Source: CAYYMH01 sp964472785
GTDB taxonomy: Bacteria; Zhuqueibacterota; Zhuqueibacteria; Thermofontimicrobiales; Thermofontimicrobiaceae
Direction: 5' to 3'
Length of the DNA stretch: 64,000 bases
Assembly: GCA_964472785.1 (NCBI GenBank)
Contig: CAYYMH010000002.1
Span: 124,001-188,000, forward strand
Part shown: one piece after another, positions 1-8,960 of the stretch
How the letters are laid out: each line of letters begins with the position of its first letter
Position numbering within the stretch: the stretch's first letter is position 1
Translations under genes and position numbers: made by a program
Notes under the pieces: model-generated
Database searches by the model: none
What the model was told of the DNA's origin: nothing
The model's input: only the letters and a program-made list of their open reading frames with translations

Positions 1-394
1 CGATGGTACAATACATAATCGTAAACGGGAAAAAGATGTACAGAATTTGCGCTATCTTCCCCGTATCGGAATCAAACAATCGTTTTGCTATCAAATAAAA
101 CAGTATGCTATTTCCGGCACAGCATAGCAAAATCAGGAGACGTCCGCTGACAAATGACATACCGAATATTTTCAAAAAAAGAGCCAATTGCACGACATAA
201 AAAGGCTGCCTCGATTGAAAATCAACCACCGGAATGTTGCCTTCGAGTAGCAATTTTCCATCGGCTAAGTGTGCACCTTCGTCCGGATTAATCCACCGCT
301 GACTAATCAGCAATAAGCCAATCAAAATCAACAGAATCGTAAAACTTACCACCTGTGCAAGTTCATTTTTATTTAAAATATTTTTCACTGACAT
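1..394 (-). CDS. GT39-family (GT-C) membrane glycosyltransferase, N-terminal part
   Basis: Partial gene; the first 131 codons are inside the window and the reading frame is open to the left edge. The protein starts MSVKNILNKNELAQ, has a first membrane helix at about residues 13-31, then a periplasmic loop with the acidic motif PDEGAH (about 36-41) and the sequence FQSRQPFY, then further hydrophobic helices. A DE pair in the first external loop followed by SRQP is typical of the PMT_2/ArnT-like GT-C enzymes that take a sugar from a polyprenyl-phosphate donor. It follows the epimerase by 38 bases and is probably the next gene of the same operon. The three polyprenyl-phosphate GT2 genes upstream could make its donors. 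There is no good ribosome binding site before the ATG. Confidence 0.7.
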   Translation of the reverse strand, partial: MSVKNILNKNELAQVVSFTILLILIGLLLISQRWINPDEGAHLADGKLLLEGNIPVVDFQSRQPFYVVQLALFLKIFGMSFVSGRLLILLCCAGNSILFYLIAKRLFDSDTGKIAQILYIFFPFTIMYCTI

Positions 395-432
395 CTAATT
401 TTTAAAACCAGTGTAAAATCAAATCCGTTAAA

Positions 433-1416
433 TTACCAATAATGTTGGCTGTATTTCTTATAATAATTAAAAGTCATTTCAATGCCTTCACTCAAATCTA
501 CCTTTGGTTGCCAATTGAGATAACGGCTAATTTTTTCAATGTTGGTAATATAATCCCCGGTTTCCACATTAATATATTCATCGGGCCATTCCATATATTT
601 TACTTCTCCCTTACCAACGACTGCAACTACTTCCTCTGCCATTTCACGGAACTTTGTTCCGGTTCCGCTGCCCACATTAAATACTTCTCCCGCTGTGTTC
701 TCATTTACCGCTGCCAGGATAAAAGCCTCTGCCAGATCGTCCACATAAAAATAATCCCGAATCTGATTGCCGTCACCAAAGACCGTAATCGTTTTGTTTT
801 CCATCGCCTGACGTAAAAACCAGTTAATGATGGAATATTTGCTGTGCTTCATCTGACAGCGCGGGCCGTAAGGATTTGCTATTCTGAAAATAACTACCGG
901 AATTTTGAACAAACGGTGATAATACAAATAAAGATTTTCAGCCGCAGCTTTATTCAGAGCATACGGTGTAAGCGGTTGCATCGGTTGTGCCTCTTCAACT
1001 GGAATCCGGTCAATTTGTCCGAACTGAAGGCGGGAACCGGAAAATAGGACTTTCGCTTCGGGATTATATTTTTTCACCGCTTCAATTACATTTAAATGTC
1101 CGATATAATTGATGTCTGCATCCAGAAACGGGTCTTTCAGGCTGTCGTTATGGCTGACCTGTGCGGCCAGATTAAAAATGTAGTCTTTATTTCTGACTAA
1201 AATCTTAATCGCCTCTTTATCCCGAATATCAACAATATTGACAAAAACTTTATCCTTGATCGGTTCAATATTAAAAAAATTCCCTCCGAACGGCTCAATA
1301 AGCGCATCAGCAATTGTCACCTCTGCACCACACTCAACCAATAGGCTGGCGATTGTACTTCCGATCATTCCCAAACCGCCAGTAATCAGTGCCTTCTTTC
1401 CATCTAAATTAAGCAT
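433..1416 (-). CDS. NAD-dependent sugar epimerase/dehydratase (extended SDR)
   Basis: 327-residue extended short-chain dehydrogenase. The N-terminal Rossmann motif GGLGMIGS (about 13-20) binds NAD(P). The catalytic YxxxK is in YALNKAA, followed by the substrate-binding motif RIANPYGPR. The length matches UDP-glucose 4-epimerase and GDP-mannose 4,6-dehydratase relatives, but the exact nucleotide sugar cannot be read from the sequence. A good ribosome binding site (AAAGGGAAAAT) supports the ATG at 1416. It lies 19 bases after the upstream glycosyltransferase and presumably makes an activated sugar for this locus. Confidence 0.85.
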   Translation of the reverse strand: MLNLDGKKALITGGLGMIGSTIASLLVECGAEVTIADALIEPFGGNFFNIEPIKDKVFVNIVDIRDKEAIKILVRNKDYIFNLAAQVSHNDSLKDPFLDADINYIGHLNVIEAVKKYNPEAKVLFSGSRLQFGQIDRIPVEEAQPMQPLTPYALNKAAAENLYLYYHRLFKIPVVIFRIANPYGPRCQMKHSKYSIINWFLRQAMENKTITVFGDGNQIRDYFYVDDLAEAFILAAVNENTAGEVFNVGSGTGTKFREMAEEVVAVVGKGEVKYMEWPDEYINVETGDYITNIEKISRYLNWQPKVDLSEGIEMTFNYYKKYSQHYW

Positions 1417-1435
1417 ATTTTCCCTTTGCCATAAA

Positions 1436-2608
1436 TTAATTACGGCTCAATACAGCTTTATAAATATCAGTTAAATTATGAGTCTGGATTCTGATATTAA
1501 AATTTTCATGAATCGCTTCACTCGCCTTTTCACCTAATTGGCGACGCAATTGCTCATCCTTTTCCAACTTGCTGATATATTCAACTAGTTTATCAGTTTC
1601 CTTTTCCTGGATTAAAAGTCCGTTTTTTTCATGATCAATCACATCTGGTATTCCGGCATGATAGCTAGATACAGCAGGTAAACCGGTCGCCATCGCCTCT
1701 AACAATGTCGTTGGGATGCCCTCTGTAGCACCTGTTTTGTCGGTTACACTGGGGTGAACATAAACATGACTTTGGTATAACAAGTCTAAATAATCATCTG
1801 AAATGGGAACAAAACCTAAAAATTTGACATTGTTTTCCAACTTGCGTTCACGAACAAATTGTATCAGTTCATTTTCTAACGGACCGCTACCAATCAAATT
1901 TAAAATAATCTTTTTTTTGCCTAACTGATTAATTAATTTGTCCATGGCAAGCAATGTGTAAATATGTCCCTTTTTGGGGATCATACTTGCAATCTGAATT
2001 AAGTAAAAATTTTCATCCTTATTCCGTTGATAACTTCTTTCACGCGAATCGAAATATTCATAATTAATTCCAAAATGATGAACTTTGATTCTCTCTCCTG
2101 GGAATCCCAAAAACTCTAATTTTTCCCGCATATTATCAGACATGGCGATAAACATCTCACCTTTTTCAATCAATCTTCGATACGCACGTTTGGCTAAACC
2201 ACTGTAAGAATCAGGGAATTCCGAGACATCATATCCGTAAAATGACGTGATAAGTGGTATGTCTAACTTTACAGCAGCCGGTAAAATATAATTAGCATCA
2301 GGACCAAAATGGGCATGTATGACATCAGGTTTAATCTCTGTCAATTTTTCTTCAATTTTCTTTAAGTCAAATTTATATTTTTGACCTAAAATTCCCATAA
2401 GTGCAAAAATATTTTTTTGTACCCCCCAACTAACCATAAAAGGAATTTCAAATACGCTTCCAATTTTTGAATAATCAAAATTGGAATTCAATATGTTCTG
2501 CCGGCAAAGAACGTATGCTTCAAGTTCTTGCTGATTTAAAATTTGATTATAAACGAATGTCTCTGTATTATTTAAAAAATACTTTTTGAAATGAACAACT
2601 TTCAACAT
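1436..2608 (-). CDS. Glycosyltransferase family 4
   Basis: 390-residue GT-B fold enzyme. The N-terminal half carries the acceptor-side motif VIHAHFGPDANY. The C-terminal half has the nucleotide-sugar motif LEAMATGLPAVSS, then HAGIPDVIDHEKNGLL, the pattern of GT4 retaining transferases of the WcaL/colanic-acid type. An inserted EGIPTTLLEAMA segment also fits that group. It acts on the cytoplasmic face of the membrane, adding a sugar to a lipid-linked oligosaccharide; donor and acceptor are unknown. It is separated by 78 bases from the next upstream gene. Confidence 0.85.
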   Translation of the reverse strand: MLKVVHFKKYFLNNTETFVYNQILNQQELEAYVLCRQNILNSNFDYSKIGSVFEIPFMVSWGVQKNIFALMGILGQKYKFDLKKIEEKLTEIKPDVIHAHFGPDANYILPAAVKLDIPLITSFYGYDVSEFPDSYSGLAKRAYRRLIEKGEMFIAMSDNMREKLEFLGFPGERIKVHHFGINYEYFDSRERSYQRNKDENFYLIQIASMIPKKGHIYTLLAMDKLINQLGKKKIILNLIGSGPLENELIQFVRERKLENNVKFLGFVPISDDYLDLLYQSHVYVHPSVTDKTGATEGIPTTLLEAMATGLPAVSSYHAGIPDVIDHEKNGLLIQEKETDKLVEYISKLEKDEQLRRQLGEKASEAIHENFNIRIQTHNLTDIYKAVLSRN

Positions 2609-2686
2609 CGTATTCCCGTTTGCCTCATCGTCGTAATAGACTGAATTTTAACATTCTGATGAAATTATCATTACCCAATCACTTGT

Positions 2687-4003
2687 TCAATCTTTTATTA
2701 AGCTATCAAAAACTCCGGCTAATTGCTCTGTTAATTGCTTTCTCTCAAATCTGTTAACTTCAGCATGAGATATTCTCGTATTCGTTTGGTTCTCTTCATA
2801 TTTCAGCATCACGTTTTCTAAAAATTCAACCGCGGTATCAACATCATCATAATCTATCATAATACTATTTTTGAACTGTGATAAGACACGTGCTGCTTCA
2901 CCAGTTGTTGGACCGAATGCGATGATTGGCTTTCCGGTGCGAATATATTCAAAAGTTTTTCCGGGAATATTTTTCGGCGTCTTATAGGTCAGCAACAATA
3001 AAGCATTCATTTGCTGATAATATTTAAATATTTCCCTGTGTGACACATAAGGTATCAATTTAACATATTGGTCAATCTTTGCTTTTTGACAGGCGACGAA
3101 GTTTGATTTTTCCACTTTCCCGATCAGATTGATTTCAAAATTTTCCCTGGTGATAACCTCTTTTTTATGAAGTATCGAAATCGCCTTGTAAAATGCCATC
3201 GGTATTCTTTCCTCACCGATTGTGCCGATATGGGCAATTTTAAATTTCCCGTTTTCAATTACATCAGTATCTTTTGAAAAATCTATATAATCATTCTCAT
3301 CAAAACCATTGGGGATGTAATGAAATTTATTTTTGTTAGTCACCTTTGTTTTATAATCCATGTTTATATCCAGCATACTAACTGCGACAACAGCGTCCGC
3401 TGAATTCAACACGTTTTTTTCCATTTTTACATCTATTTTTTTAGCAAATTTGGTTCTTTCCGATGTCTGTAAATAATGAATGTTCGTCCATGGATCACGA
3501 AAATCAGCTACCCATTTAATACCACTCCAAGCTGCCAGGTTTCGGGCGATTAGATGAACCGTTGGAGGGGGAGCCGTGGAAAATATCAGATCGATTTTTT
3601 TCTTCTTTATTAATTTTTTCCCTTTTTGGACAGCAAAAGGGATCCACCCAATTCTTGAATCCGGTATGAATAAATTCAGTCTGATCCAAAAAGACAGCTT
3701 CTTTTTCCAGTTGGCTGTTTTTTCAGCCATTGCATCGAGAGGCACTTCCCCTTTTATTTTTCCATCAGTTAATAATTTATAAACTGCGTGAGGCTCAAGG
3801 GCACATGTTCTTATTACCTCAACAGACTTCGGTATCTCGTCCAGGAATGATTCATCAGTCGCATTATACTCACCCTGTTTTACTGTGAGCACAATTGGCT
3901 GATAACCGAATTCAGGCAAATATTTTGCAAATTTGACAACGCGTTGTACCGCAGAACTCCCCGAAGGAGGCCAATAATATGTAATAATTAAAACTTTTTT
4001 CAT
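2687..4003 (-). CDS. Glycosyltransferase family 4-like protein
   Basis: 438 residues from the chosen ATG at 4003, where the protein begins MKKVLIITYYWPPSGSSAVQ, the usual start of this GT4 subfamily. An open frame reaches 45 codons further, to 4138, but would overlap the upstream GT2 gene by about 100 bases and carries no family sequence. The GT-B C-terminal half contains PNGFDENDY, IAHIGTIGEERIP and PGKTFEYIRTGKPIIAFGP, the donor-binding region. Substrate unknown. No strong Shine-Dalgarno sequence is seen before 4003, so the start rests on homology. Confidence 0.82.
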   Translation of the reverse strand: MKKVLIITYYWPPSGSSAVQRVVKFAKYLPEFGYQPIVLTVKQGEYNATDESFLDEIPKSVEVIRTCALEPHAVYKLLTDGKIKGEVPLDAMAEKTANWKKKLSFWIRLNLFIPDSRIGWIPFAVQKGKKLIKKKKIDLIFSTAPPPTVHLIARNLAAWSGIKWVADFRDPWTNIHYLQTSERTKFAKKIDVKMEKNVLNSADAVVAVSMLDINMDYKTKVTNKNKFHYIPNGFDENDYIDFSKDTDVIENGKFKIAHIGTIGEERIPMAFYKAISILHKKEVITRENFEINLIGKVEKSNFVACQKAKIDQYVKLIPYVSHREIFKYYQQMNALLLLTYKTPKNIPGKTFEYIRTGKPIIAFGPTTGEAARVLSQFKNSIMIDYDDVDTAVEFLENVMLKYEENQTNTRISHAEVNRFERKQLTEQLAGVFDSLIKD

Positions 4004-4040
4004 TTTTTTATTTAAGGGGGAAGGTTTTTTGAATGGTAAG

Positions 4041-4952
4041 TCATTCTTGTGTTTGATGTAAATGACGTGCAAGATTGAATTTTTTTCCCAGAAAGTTCTT
4101 TGCATTTTCAACAAATAACGCTGAATATTGTAGTCCAATACTCACAACCAACAACATCAGAATCAGTGGTAACTTTGGATCTTTGGCGTGTTCTTTTATT
4201 ATATTTTTGGTTGACCAAAGCCGTAATTTCTTATATGTTTTCAGATTACCCACCCTTTGTTTAAAAGGCTTTAGACCTTTCCCCCTGCTGTAGTGCCACT
4301 TAATAAATGAACTTAATTTTTCTCTGGGAGCGTGTTCGACTTCAATTTCCGGACAATATTTTATTTTAATCCCTCCAGTTGTTAATTTGTGTGTAAACCA
4401 TGCATCCTCGAAACAATATGAAAAATCTTCATCAAAGCCGCCATATTTTTCAATCACTGATCGTTTGATAATGAAATTACCGGTGCTGATCTTTTTCACG
4501 TAACCTTCATTTGATACTTGCCACATTTTTTTAAACCCAAGCGATCCCCCACAGGGGAATCCTTGAGCTGCGATCGCCTTACCGGCGATTGTACAGGCGT
4601 TGACGTAATAACTTCCCGTGATAATATCTTCTTCAGGATTTCGGGATAAACATTTCTCAATGTTCTCAAGCCAATCATTCTCGGGACGGCAATCAGAATC
4701 CAAAAAGGCAAAATAATCCCCCTTTGCTAATTTCATACCTAAATTTCTGGCGACTGCCGGTCCAGAATTTTTGGGTGTTGAACATACTTTAAAAAAAGAC
4801 CGCGCTATTTTTTGTGTGGCATCAATCGAACAATCATCAATCAGCATGTATTCAAGCGGTTTTACTTGTTGTTTTTTTAGTGCTCCGATTAATTTTTCAA
4901 GGTCATGAGCAGCATTGTATGCAGGTACAATCACTGATACTTTTTCAATCAT
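4041..4952 (-). CDS. Glycosyltransferase family 2
   Basis: 303-residue GT-A fold inverting transferase. It starts VSVIVPAYNA, has the DDCSID nucleotide-binding segment near 39-44, the metal-binding DSD at 85-87, and the catalytic-base ED at about 182-183 within FEDAWFTHKL. A hydrophobic stretch at about 261-281 probably anchors the C-terminus in the inner membrane. It sits 13 bases after the aldo-keto-reductase-like gene, in the same operon. Donor and acceptor sugars are unknown. Confidence 0.88.
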   Translation of the reverse strand: MIEKVSVIVPAYNAAHDLEKLIGALKKQQVKPLEYMLIDDCSIDATQKIARSFFKVCSTPKNSGPAVARNLGMKLAKGDYFAFLDSDCRPENDWLENIEKCLSRNPEEDIITGSYYVNACTIAGKAIAAQGFPCGGSLGFKKMWQVSNEGYVKKISTGNFIIKRSVIEKYGGFDEDFSYCFEDAWFTHKLTTGGIKIKYCPEIEVEHAPREKLSSFIKWHYSRGKGLKPFKQRVGNLKTYKKLRLWSTKNIIKEHAKDPKLPLILMLLVVSIGLQYSALFVENAKNFLGKKFNLARHLHQTQE

Positions 4953-4965
4953 TATCTAAATAATC

Positions 4966-5838
4966 CTAATTTAAGTGCTTACGTATTTCAGAAAACGTCT
5001 CCACCGCATGATTTGTGCTGGACAGCCCCACCACCACAGAATCAACTTTTGGCAATGAAAACAAATATTCATAAGCCTCTTTTGGCTTTAGATAGCCGGC
5101 AGCCAATGTGCTCATCGCCAATAACTGTAATTCATGGTTTTTCAGCGACAGTTCGAAAGCTTCACGCGACGGATTCACCTGATATCCCAATTTATTAATC
5201 GACGCCATGATCAACGGATTCTCGATGTGCGTTTTCTTAAACAACTCCATCAATCGTGGTAAATTTTTTGTGCAAAATGCAGGAGTCGCGTTGTATTTCT
5301 TTTCCACATGATCGGCAAATAGTTCCAGCACATCCGGCATATCCCAGCCTAAAGCCAGATCGGTCAACGCGTCATGCAGAAATATCGCTTTTAAATTCAA
5401 CCGACTAAACTGAGCGACCTCAAAATCAATCAACAATGTAATCATCGTACGGATGTCCTTTGTCAGCAAACCTAAACCTCCGCGCATAAACATTCCCAGT
5501 TTGTCCTGAAAACTGCTATCTTTGAGCGAATCCCGAACAATGTTGACTATGCCCTTTTCATTTGCTTGCTTAATATATTTTGCAATGTAGGGTACTAAAA
5601 GATAAATACCCAGGTCATCTTTCAATTTGTCTGATTTCTGAATTTCATCGGAAACCAGAATTGCCCGTTCGTGCGTGGACATCATCATCGCTTTGACGTC
5701 CTGATCAAAGCAATAATTTATAATATCCATAATTTTCTGCACCTGGCTGAACTGTGCTTCTTTCTGGTTTCCGACCTTCGCATCCAGATGATTCACACCG
5801 AAAAACTGATTGTGACCTAACATTATTTTATCGAGCAT
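4966..5838 (-). CDS. Aldo-keto-reductase-like TIM-barrel protein, function unknown
   Basis: 290 residues, no signal peptide. The C-terminal sequence VDSVVVGLSSTNHAVETFSEI resembles the last strand and helix of aldo-keto reductases. The rest, including GHNQFFGVNHL and MMMSTHERAI near the N-terminus, does not show the usual AKR catalytic D-Y-K-H pattern clearly. A TIM-barrel protein of unassigned reaction is the most I can say. It starts 16 bases after the Gfo/Idh gene behind a good ribosome binding site (AGGAGATAGGAAAA). The pairing suggests both act on the same sugar or cyclitol; this is inference. Confidence 0.55.
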   Translation of the reverse strand: MLDKIMLGHNQFFGVNHLDAKVGNQKEAQFSQVQKIMDIINYCFDQDVKAMMMSTHERAILVSDEIQKSDKLKDDLGIYLLVPYIAKYIKQANEKGIVNIVRDSLKDSSFQDKLGMFMRGGLGLLTKDIRTMITLLIDFEVAQFSRLNLKAIFLHDALTDLALGWDMPDVLELFADHVEKKYNATPAFCTKNLPRLMELFKKTHIENPLIMASINKLGYQVNPSREAFELSLKNHELQLLAMSTLAAGYLKPKEAYEYLFSLPKVDSVVVGLSSTNHAVETFSEIRKHLN

Positions 5839-5854
5839 TTTTCCTATCTCCTGT

Positions 5855-6883
5855 TCATGATTTTAAGCTGATGGGTTCACCGTGGTTTTCCGCTGAACGG
5901 TAAACCGAGTCCACAATCTTCTGGACTTCATATGCGTTTCTCAAATCACTCTCCAATTTTGTGCCGTTTTTGATGGCATCGATAAAACTAATTCCCTGGC
6001 GTGAAAAATGAGGCCCGCCAACATCCATCTCAACCCCTTTAAACAAATCCGGATTGTATAAATTGGTCCAACCCGCCTCATATCCACCAGCACCTTGATC
6101 CAGGAACAGTTTAACATAATCATCAGATACAAATAGATTTCCATTTTCCGTATGCAATTCAATATTGACTTGCATCAAACGGTGATGTCTGATGCTCCAC
6201 GATGAGTCCATCCAACCTGTCAGGCCGCTGCTGAATTCATAATGAACATGAGCAAAATCTTCCACTTCCTCCGAAAACCATGATTTTGCATGACCGGATA
6301 CCCAGTCGACAGGTCCGAAAAACCAATGTAATAAATCAACCAAATGGGTTGCTTGACCGGCTAAAACGCCACCGCCGGATTGTTCCTTGCTATAGCGCCA
6401 GCCTTTTCCGGTTTTAAAAAGCTGCGCGACATAAATATTGGAATGAAACGTAATTGGCGTCCCCAGTACACCGGAATTGATAATTTCTTTCGCTTTCATA
6501 AATGTATCCACATGACGCATCATATAGCCGACCATGGTCGTCAGATTTTTTTCTTCTACTTTATTAAGCAATTCATCAGCGTCTGCGCTTCTTGGCGCCA
6601 GTGGCTTTTCCAAGAAAAGCGGAATTCCTCTTTTCGCGCATTCCCATGACATGGGCACATGCAAAAAGACCGGCGTCGCGATGACAACCGCGTCTGGTTG
6701 TTGTTCGTCCAGCATTTTCACATAATCATCGTATACTGCCAATTCGCTCTTTAGACTTTTCACAGAGCTGAGCAAAAATTTTGTGGTATCCGAAACAGCA
6801 CATAACTCCACCCCATCCAGCGCATTAATAATCCCGGCATGCAGCATTCCCATTTTGCCAATCCCGATTACTGCCAGTTTCAT
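5855..6883 (-). CDS. Gfo/Idh/MocA-family NAD(P)-dependent oxidoreductase
   Basis: 342 residues. The N-terminal Rossmann fold begins AVIGIGKMG; the family signature EKP is at 92-94, followed by the C-terminal alpha/beta domain with GGGVLAGQATHLVDLLHW. H180 and D183 in that stretch match the catalytic pair of the family. Members oxidise or reduce hydroxyl groups of sugars, nucleotide sugars or inositols; in glycan loci they often make 3-keto or 3-amino sugars. The start at 6883 has the ribosome binding site AAGGAA. It lies between a polyprenyl-phosphate GT2 and the AKR-like gene. Confidence 0.88.
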   Translation of the reverse strand: MKLAVIGIGKMGMLHAGIINALDGVELCAVSDTTKFLLSSVKSLKSELAVYDDYVKMLDEQQPDAVVIATPVFLHVPMSWECAKRGIPLFLEKPLAPRSADADELLNKVEEKNLTTMVGYMMRHVDTFMKAKEIINSGVLGTPITFHSNIYVAQLFKTGKGWRYSKEQSGGGVLAGQATHLVDLLHWFFGPVDWVSGHAKSWFSEEVEDFAHVHYEFSSGLTGWMDSSWSIRHHRLMQVNIELHTENGNLFVSDDYVKLFLDQGAGGYEAGWTNLYNPDLFKGVEMDVGGPHFSRQGISFIDAIKNGTKLESDLRNAYEVQKIVDSVYRSAENHGEPISLKS

Positions 6884-6914
6884 ATGTTCTTTCCTTCCGT
6901 AATTTATCTTCTAA

Positions 6915-7904
6915 CTATTTCTTATCACTTTTTTTACTTTTTGCAACGCCATTTCCTGACCGATGGTGGACCAACTCAACCTTTTTTACACGATATAATG
7001 TATCTTCGATAAGACGACGATTGCCGCTGATTAAATCCGCTACCAATCCGATCATCATTGTTTGAAATCCAATCATGAACAAAACAGCCGCCAGGATCAA
7101 TGACTGAATATGGCCGCCGCCCTGACCGATTATATAAAAATACAAAAATCGCATGGAAATCAATAGCCCGGCGCTGAATATTACTCCCCCGATTCTGAAA
7201 AAAGTCTTCAGCGGTTCATACATGATATAGATGCGGAAAATTGTCAATATCGAGCGCTTCAAATAAGCCGGAATCCCTTTGAACAATCTTGAGTCCCGGA
7301 GCTTTTCGTTCGTTCGGATTGGGACATGAGCGACTGCCAGATTCTTTTTCCCCGCTTGAATAATTGTCTCCAGTGTATAACTGAATTTCGTGATCACATT
7401 CATCCGCAGGGCAGCCTCTCGATTTATCGCACGAAAGCCACTGGTTGCATCCGGAACCCTAGTGTCGGAAACGTGTTTCACCACCCAACTCCCTAACACC
7501 TGTAATCGCTTTTTAGTCTTCGAAAAATGCTCGATCCCATTCACCTGACGGTCACCGATAACGTAGTCTGCCTCTCCCGCCAAAATCGGCGCAATCAATT
7601 TTTTAATGTCTTCGCCATTATACTGGTTATCCCCGTCGGTGTTGACAACAATATCTGCTCCCAATTTCAAACAAGCGTCCATACCTGCTGTAAAAGCTTC
7701 AGCCAATCCTTTATTATTGGTAAACTTCACAATGTGGTCGACGCCAAATTCTCTGGCGATTTTTACCGTATCATCGGTGCTTCCATCGTCAATGATGAGC
7801 AATTCGATTTCGTCAACACCGTCAATTTTTTTGGGAATGTTTTTTAACGTAATTGGCAGTGTCTTTTCTTCGTTCAAACACGGTATTTGAATTATTAACT
7901 TCAT
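6915..7904 (-). CDS. Polyprenyl-phosphate GT2 (DPM1/GtrB-like) with C-terminal membrane helices
   Basis: 329 residues. The GT-A domain has IQIPCLNEEKTL at the N-terminus, IIDDGSTDDT near 38-46 and the metal-binding DGD at 90-92 (TDGDNQYN). Two membrane helices follow at about 235-300, as in dolichyl/undecaprenyl-phosphate sugar synthases. Such enzymes move a sugar from a nucleotide donor to polyprenyl phosphate at the inner membrane for later use by GT-C enzymes. It is the last of three tandem paralogues. The start overlaps no gene and lacks a clear Shine-Dalgarno, six bases after the previous stop. Confidence 0.85.
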   Translation of the reverse strand: MKLIIQIPCLNEEKTLPITLKNIPKKIDGVDEIELLIIDDGSTDDTVKIAREFGVDHIVKFTNNKGLAEAFTAGMDACLKLGADIVVNTDGDNQYNGEDIKKLIAPILAGEADYVIGDRQVNGIEHFSKTKKRLQVLGSWVVKHVSDTRVPDATSGFRAINREAALRMNVITKFSYTLETIIQAGKKNLAVAHVPIRTNEKLRDSRLFKGIPAYLKRSILTIFRIYIMYEPLKTFFRIGGVIFSAGLLISMRFLYFYIIGQGGGHIQSLILAAVLFMIGFQTMMIGLVADLISGNRRLIEDTLYRVKKVELVHHRSGNGVAKSKKSDKK

Positions 7905-7910
7905 TTGAAT

Positions 7911-8960
7911 TTACTTTTTTTTGTTCTCTGAAATTTCCTCAATATTATACTCTTTTATATCCCTGGCATGCGTGAAAATGATCATCTCGCCCAATAAGCC
8001 GATAGAGATTAATTGAATACCAATCACCAGCAATAACGCTCCCAGCAACAACATCGGTCGGCCGGCGATTGGACCCAGCGCCAGAATTCTGTAAATAAAC
8101 AAATAAATCTCGATAGCTGCACCAGTTAGCGTAAAAACAGCTCCGACGAATCCTAAAAAGTGAATCGGCTTTTTGGAATAATTGGTCAAAAACATGACCG
8201 TGATAATGTCCAAAATACGCTGCAAATATTCTTTAAAATATTTTGACTTTCTGAATTTTCCGGGTAGTTGTTCAATTTTTTCTTCGGCGATTCGATAGCC
8301 CTGACGCTTTGCCAGTATCGCCATGAAATTGTTTAGGTCTCCGTAGATATTGATATTGTCCAACACAGAGCGTTTGGTCACAAAAACACCGCTGTTGATA
8401 TCGTGAAGCCGGATTTTTGACAACTTCCGTGTGATGTAATTAAATGTCTTGGAGATGATTTGATTTAATTTGGAATCTTTTCTGGGATACCGCCAGCCGA
8501 CCACCAGATCATTACCGTCCTCGAGTTTGTCCAGCAATTTGAGCAAATCGTTTGGATTAATTCTGACCCTGGCGGTAAAATAGACGATTCTGTCTCCCGA
8601 AGAATATTTTAGCCCGGCATTAAATGTACTCGCTTCTCCGAACGTCGAGCGCATTTTGATTATTTTTGCGCTGCCATCATCCGAAATCAGCTCTTTTGTT
8701 TTTTGGTAAGTCTCATCTTCACTGCCGTCTTCGACAAAAACAATCTCATAACGGCGATTATATCGGGTAAGTACCTTTTTCAGCGAATGATATAATTCCT
8801 CAATATAATTCTCCATGTTGAAAAGCGATACGATAACCGACAATTTACGTTCTGCCGATAATGCTTCTTGCGAGGAATCTTCTGTTGAGATTGATTTAAT
8901 TGCTGCAGTTTGTGTTGTCATTTGATTTCCAATCAGCTTATTACCCATTGATTTTTTCAA
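7911..8960 (-). CDS. GT2-like polyprenyl-phosphate glycosyltransferase lacking the DxD motif
   Basis: 349 residues, same architecture as its two neighbours: a GT-A domain (SVIVSLFNMENYIEELY from about 41; FVEDGSEDET about 75-84) and two C-terminal membrane helices. Where the neighbours have MDGDLQ or TDGDNQ, this protein reads YFTARVRINP (about 127-136), so the metal-binding aspartates are absent. The downstream INSGVFVTKR segment is kept. It may be inactive, metal-independent, or a partner of a neighbour. The frame at 8960 overlaps the upstream gene by 20 bases; a start at 8921 (MTTQTAAIKS) would avoid that and lose no domain. Confidence 0.8.
   Translation of the reverse strand: MKKSMGNKLIGNQMTTQTAAIKSISTEDSSQEALSAERKLSVIVSLFNMENYIEELYHSLKKVLTRYNRRYEIVFVEDGSEDETYQKTKELISDDGSAKIIKMRSTFGEASTFNAGLKYSSGDRIVYFTARVRINPNDLLKLLDKLEDGNDLVVGWRYPRKDSKLNQIISKTFNYITRKLSKIRLHDINSGVFVTKRSVLDNINIYGDLNNFMAILAKRQGYRIAEEKIEQLPGKFRKSKYFKEYLQRILDIITVMFLTNYSKKPIHFLGFVGAVFTLTGAAIEIYLFIYRILALGPIAGRPMLLLGALLLVIGIQLISIGLLGEMIIFTHARDIKEYNIEEISENKKK

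Noticed and set aside
442..816. Plus-strand open frame of 124 codons
   Set aside because: It is antisense to a well-supported epimerase gene, has no ribosome binding site and no recognisable domain.
4004..4138. N-terminal extension of the GT4 protein by 45 codons
   Set aside because: It overlaps the upstream GT2 gene, has no family similarity, and the conserved protein start is MKKVLIITYYWPP at 4003.
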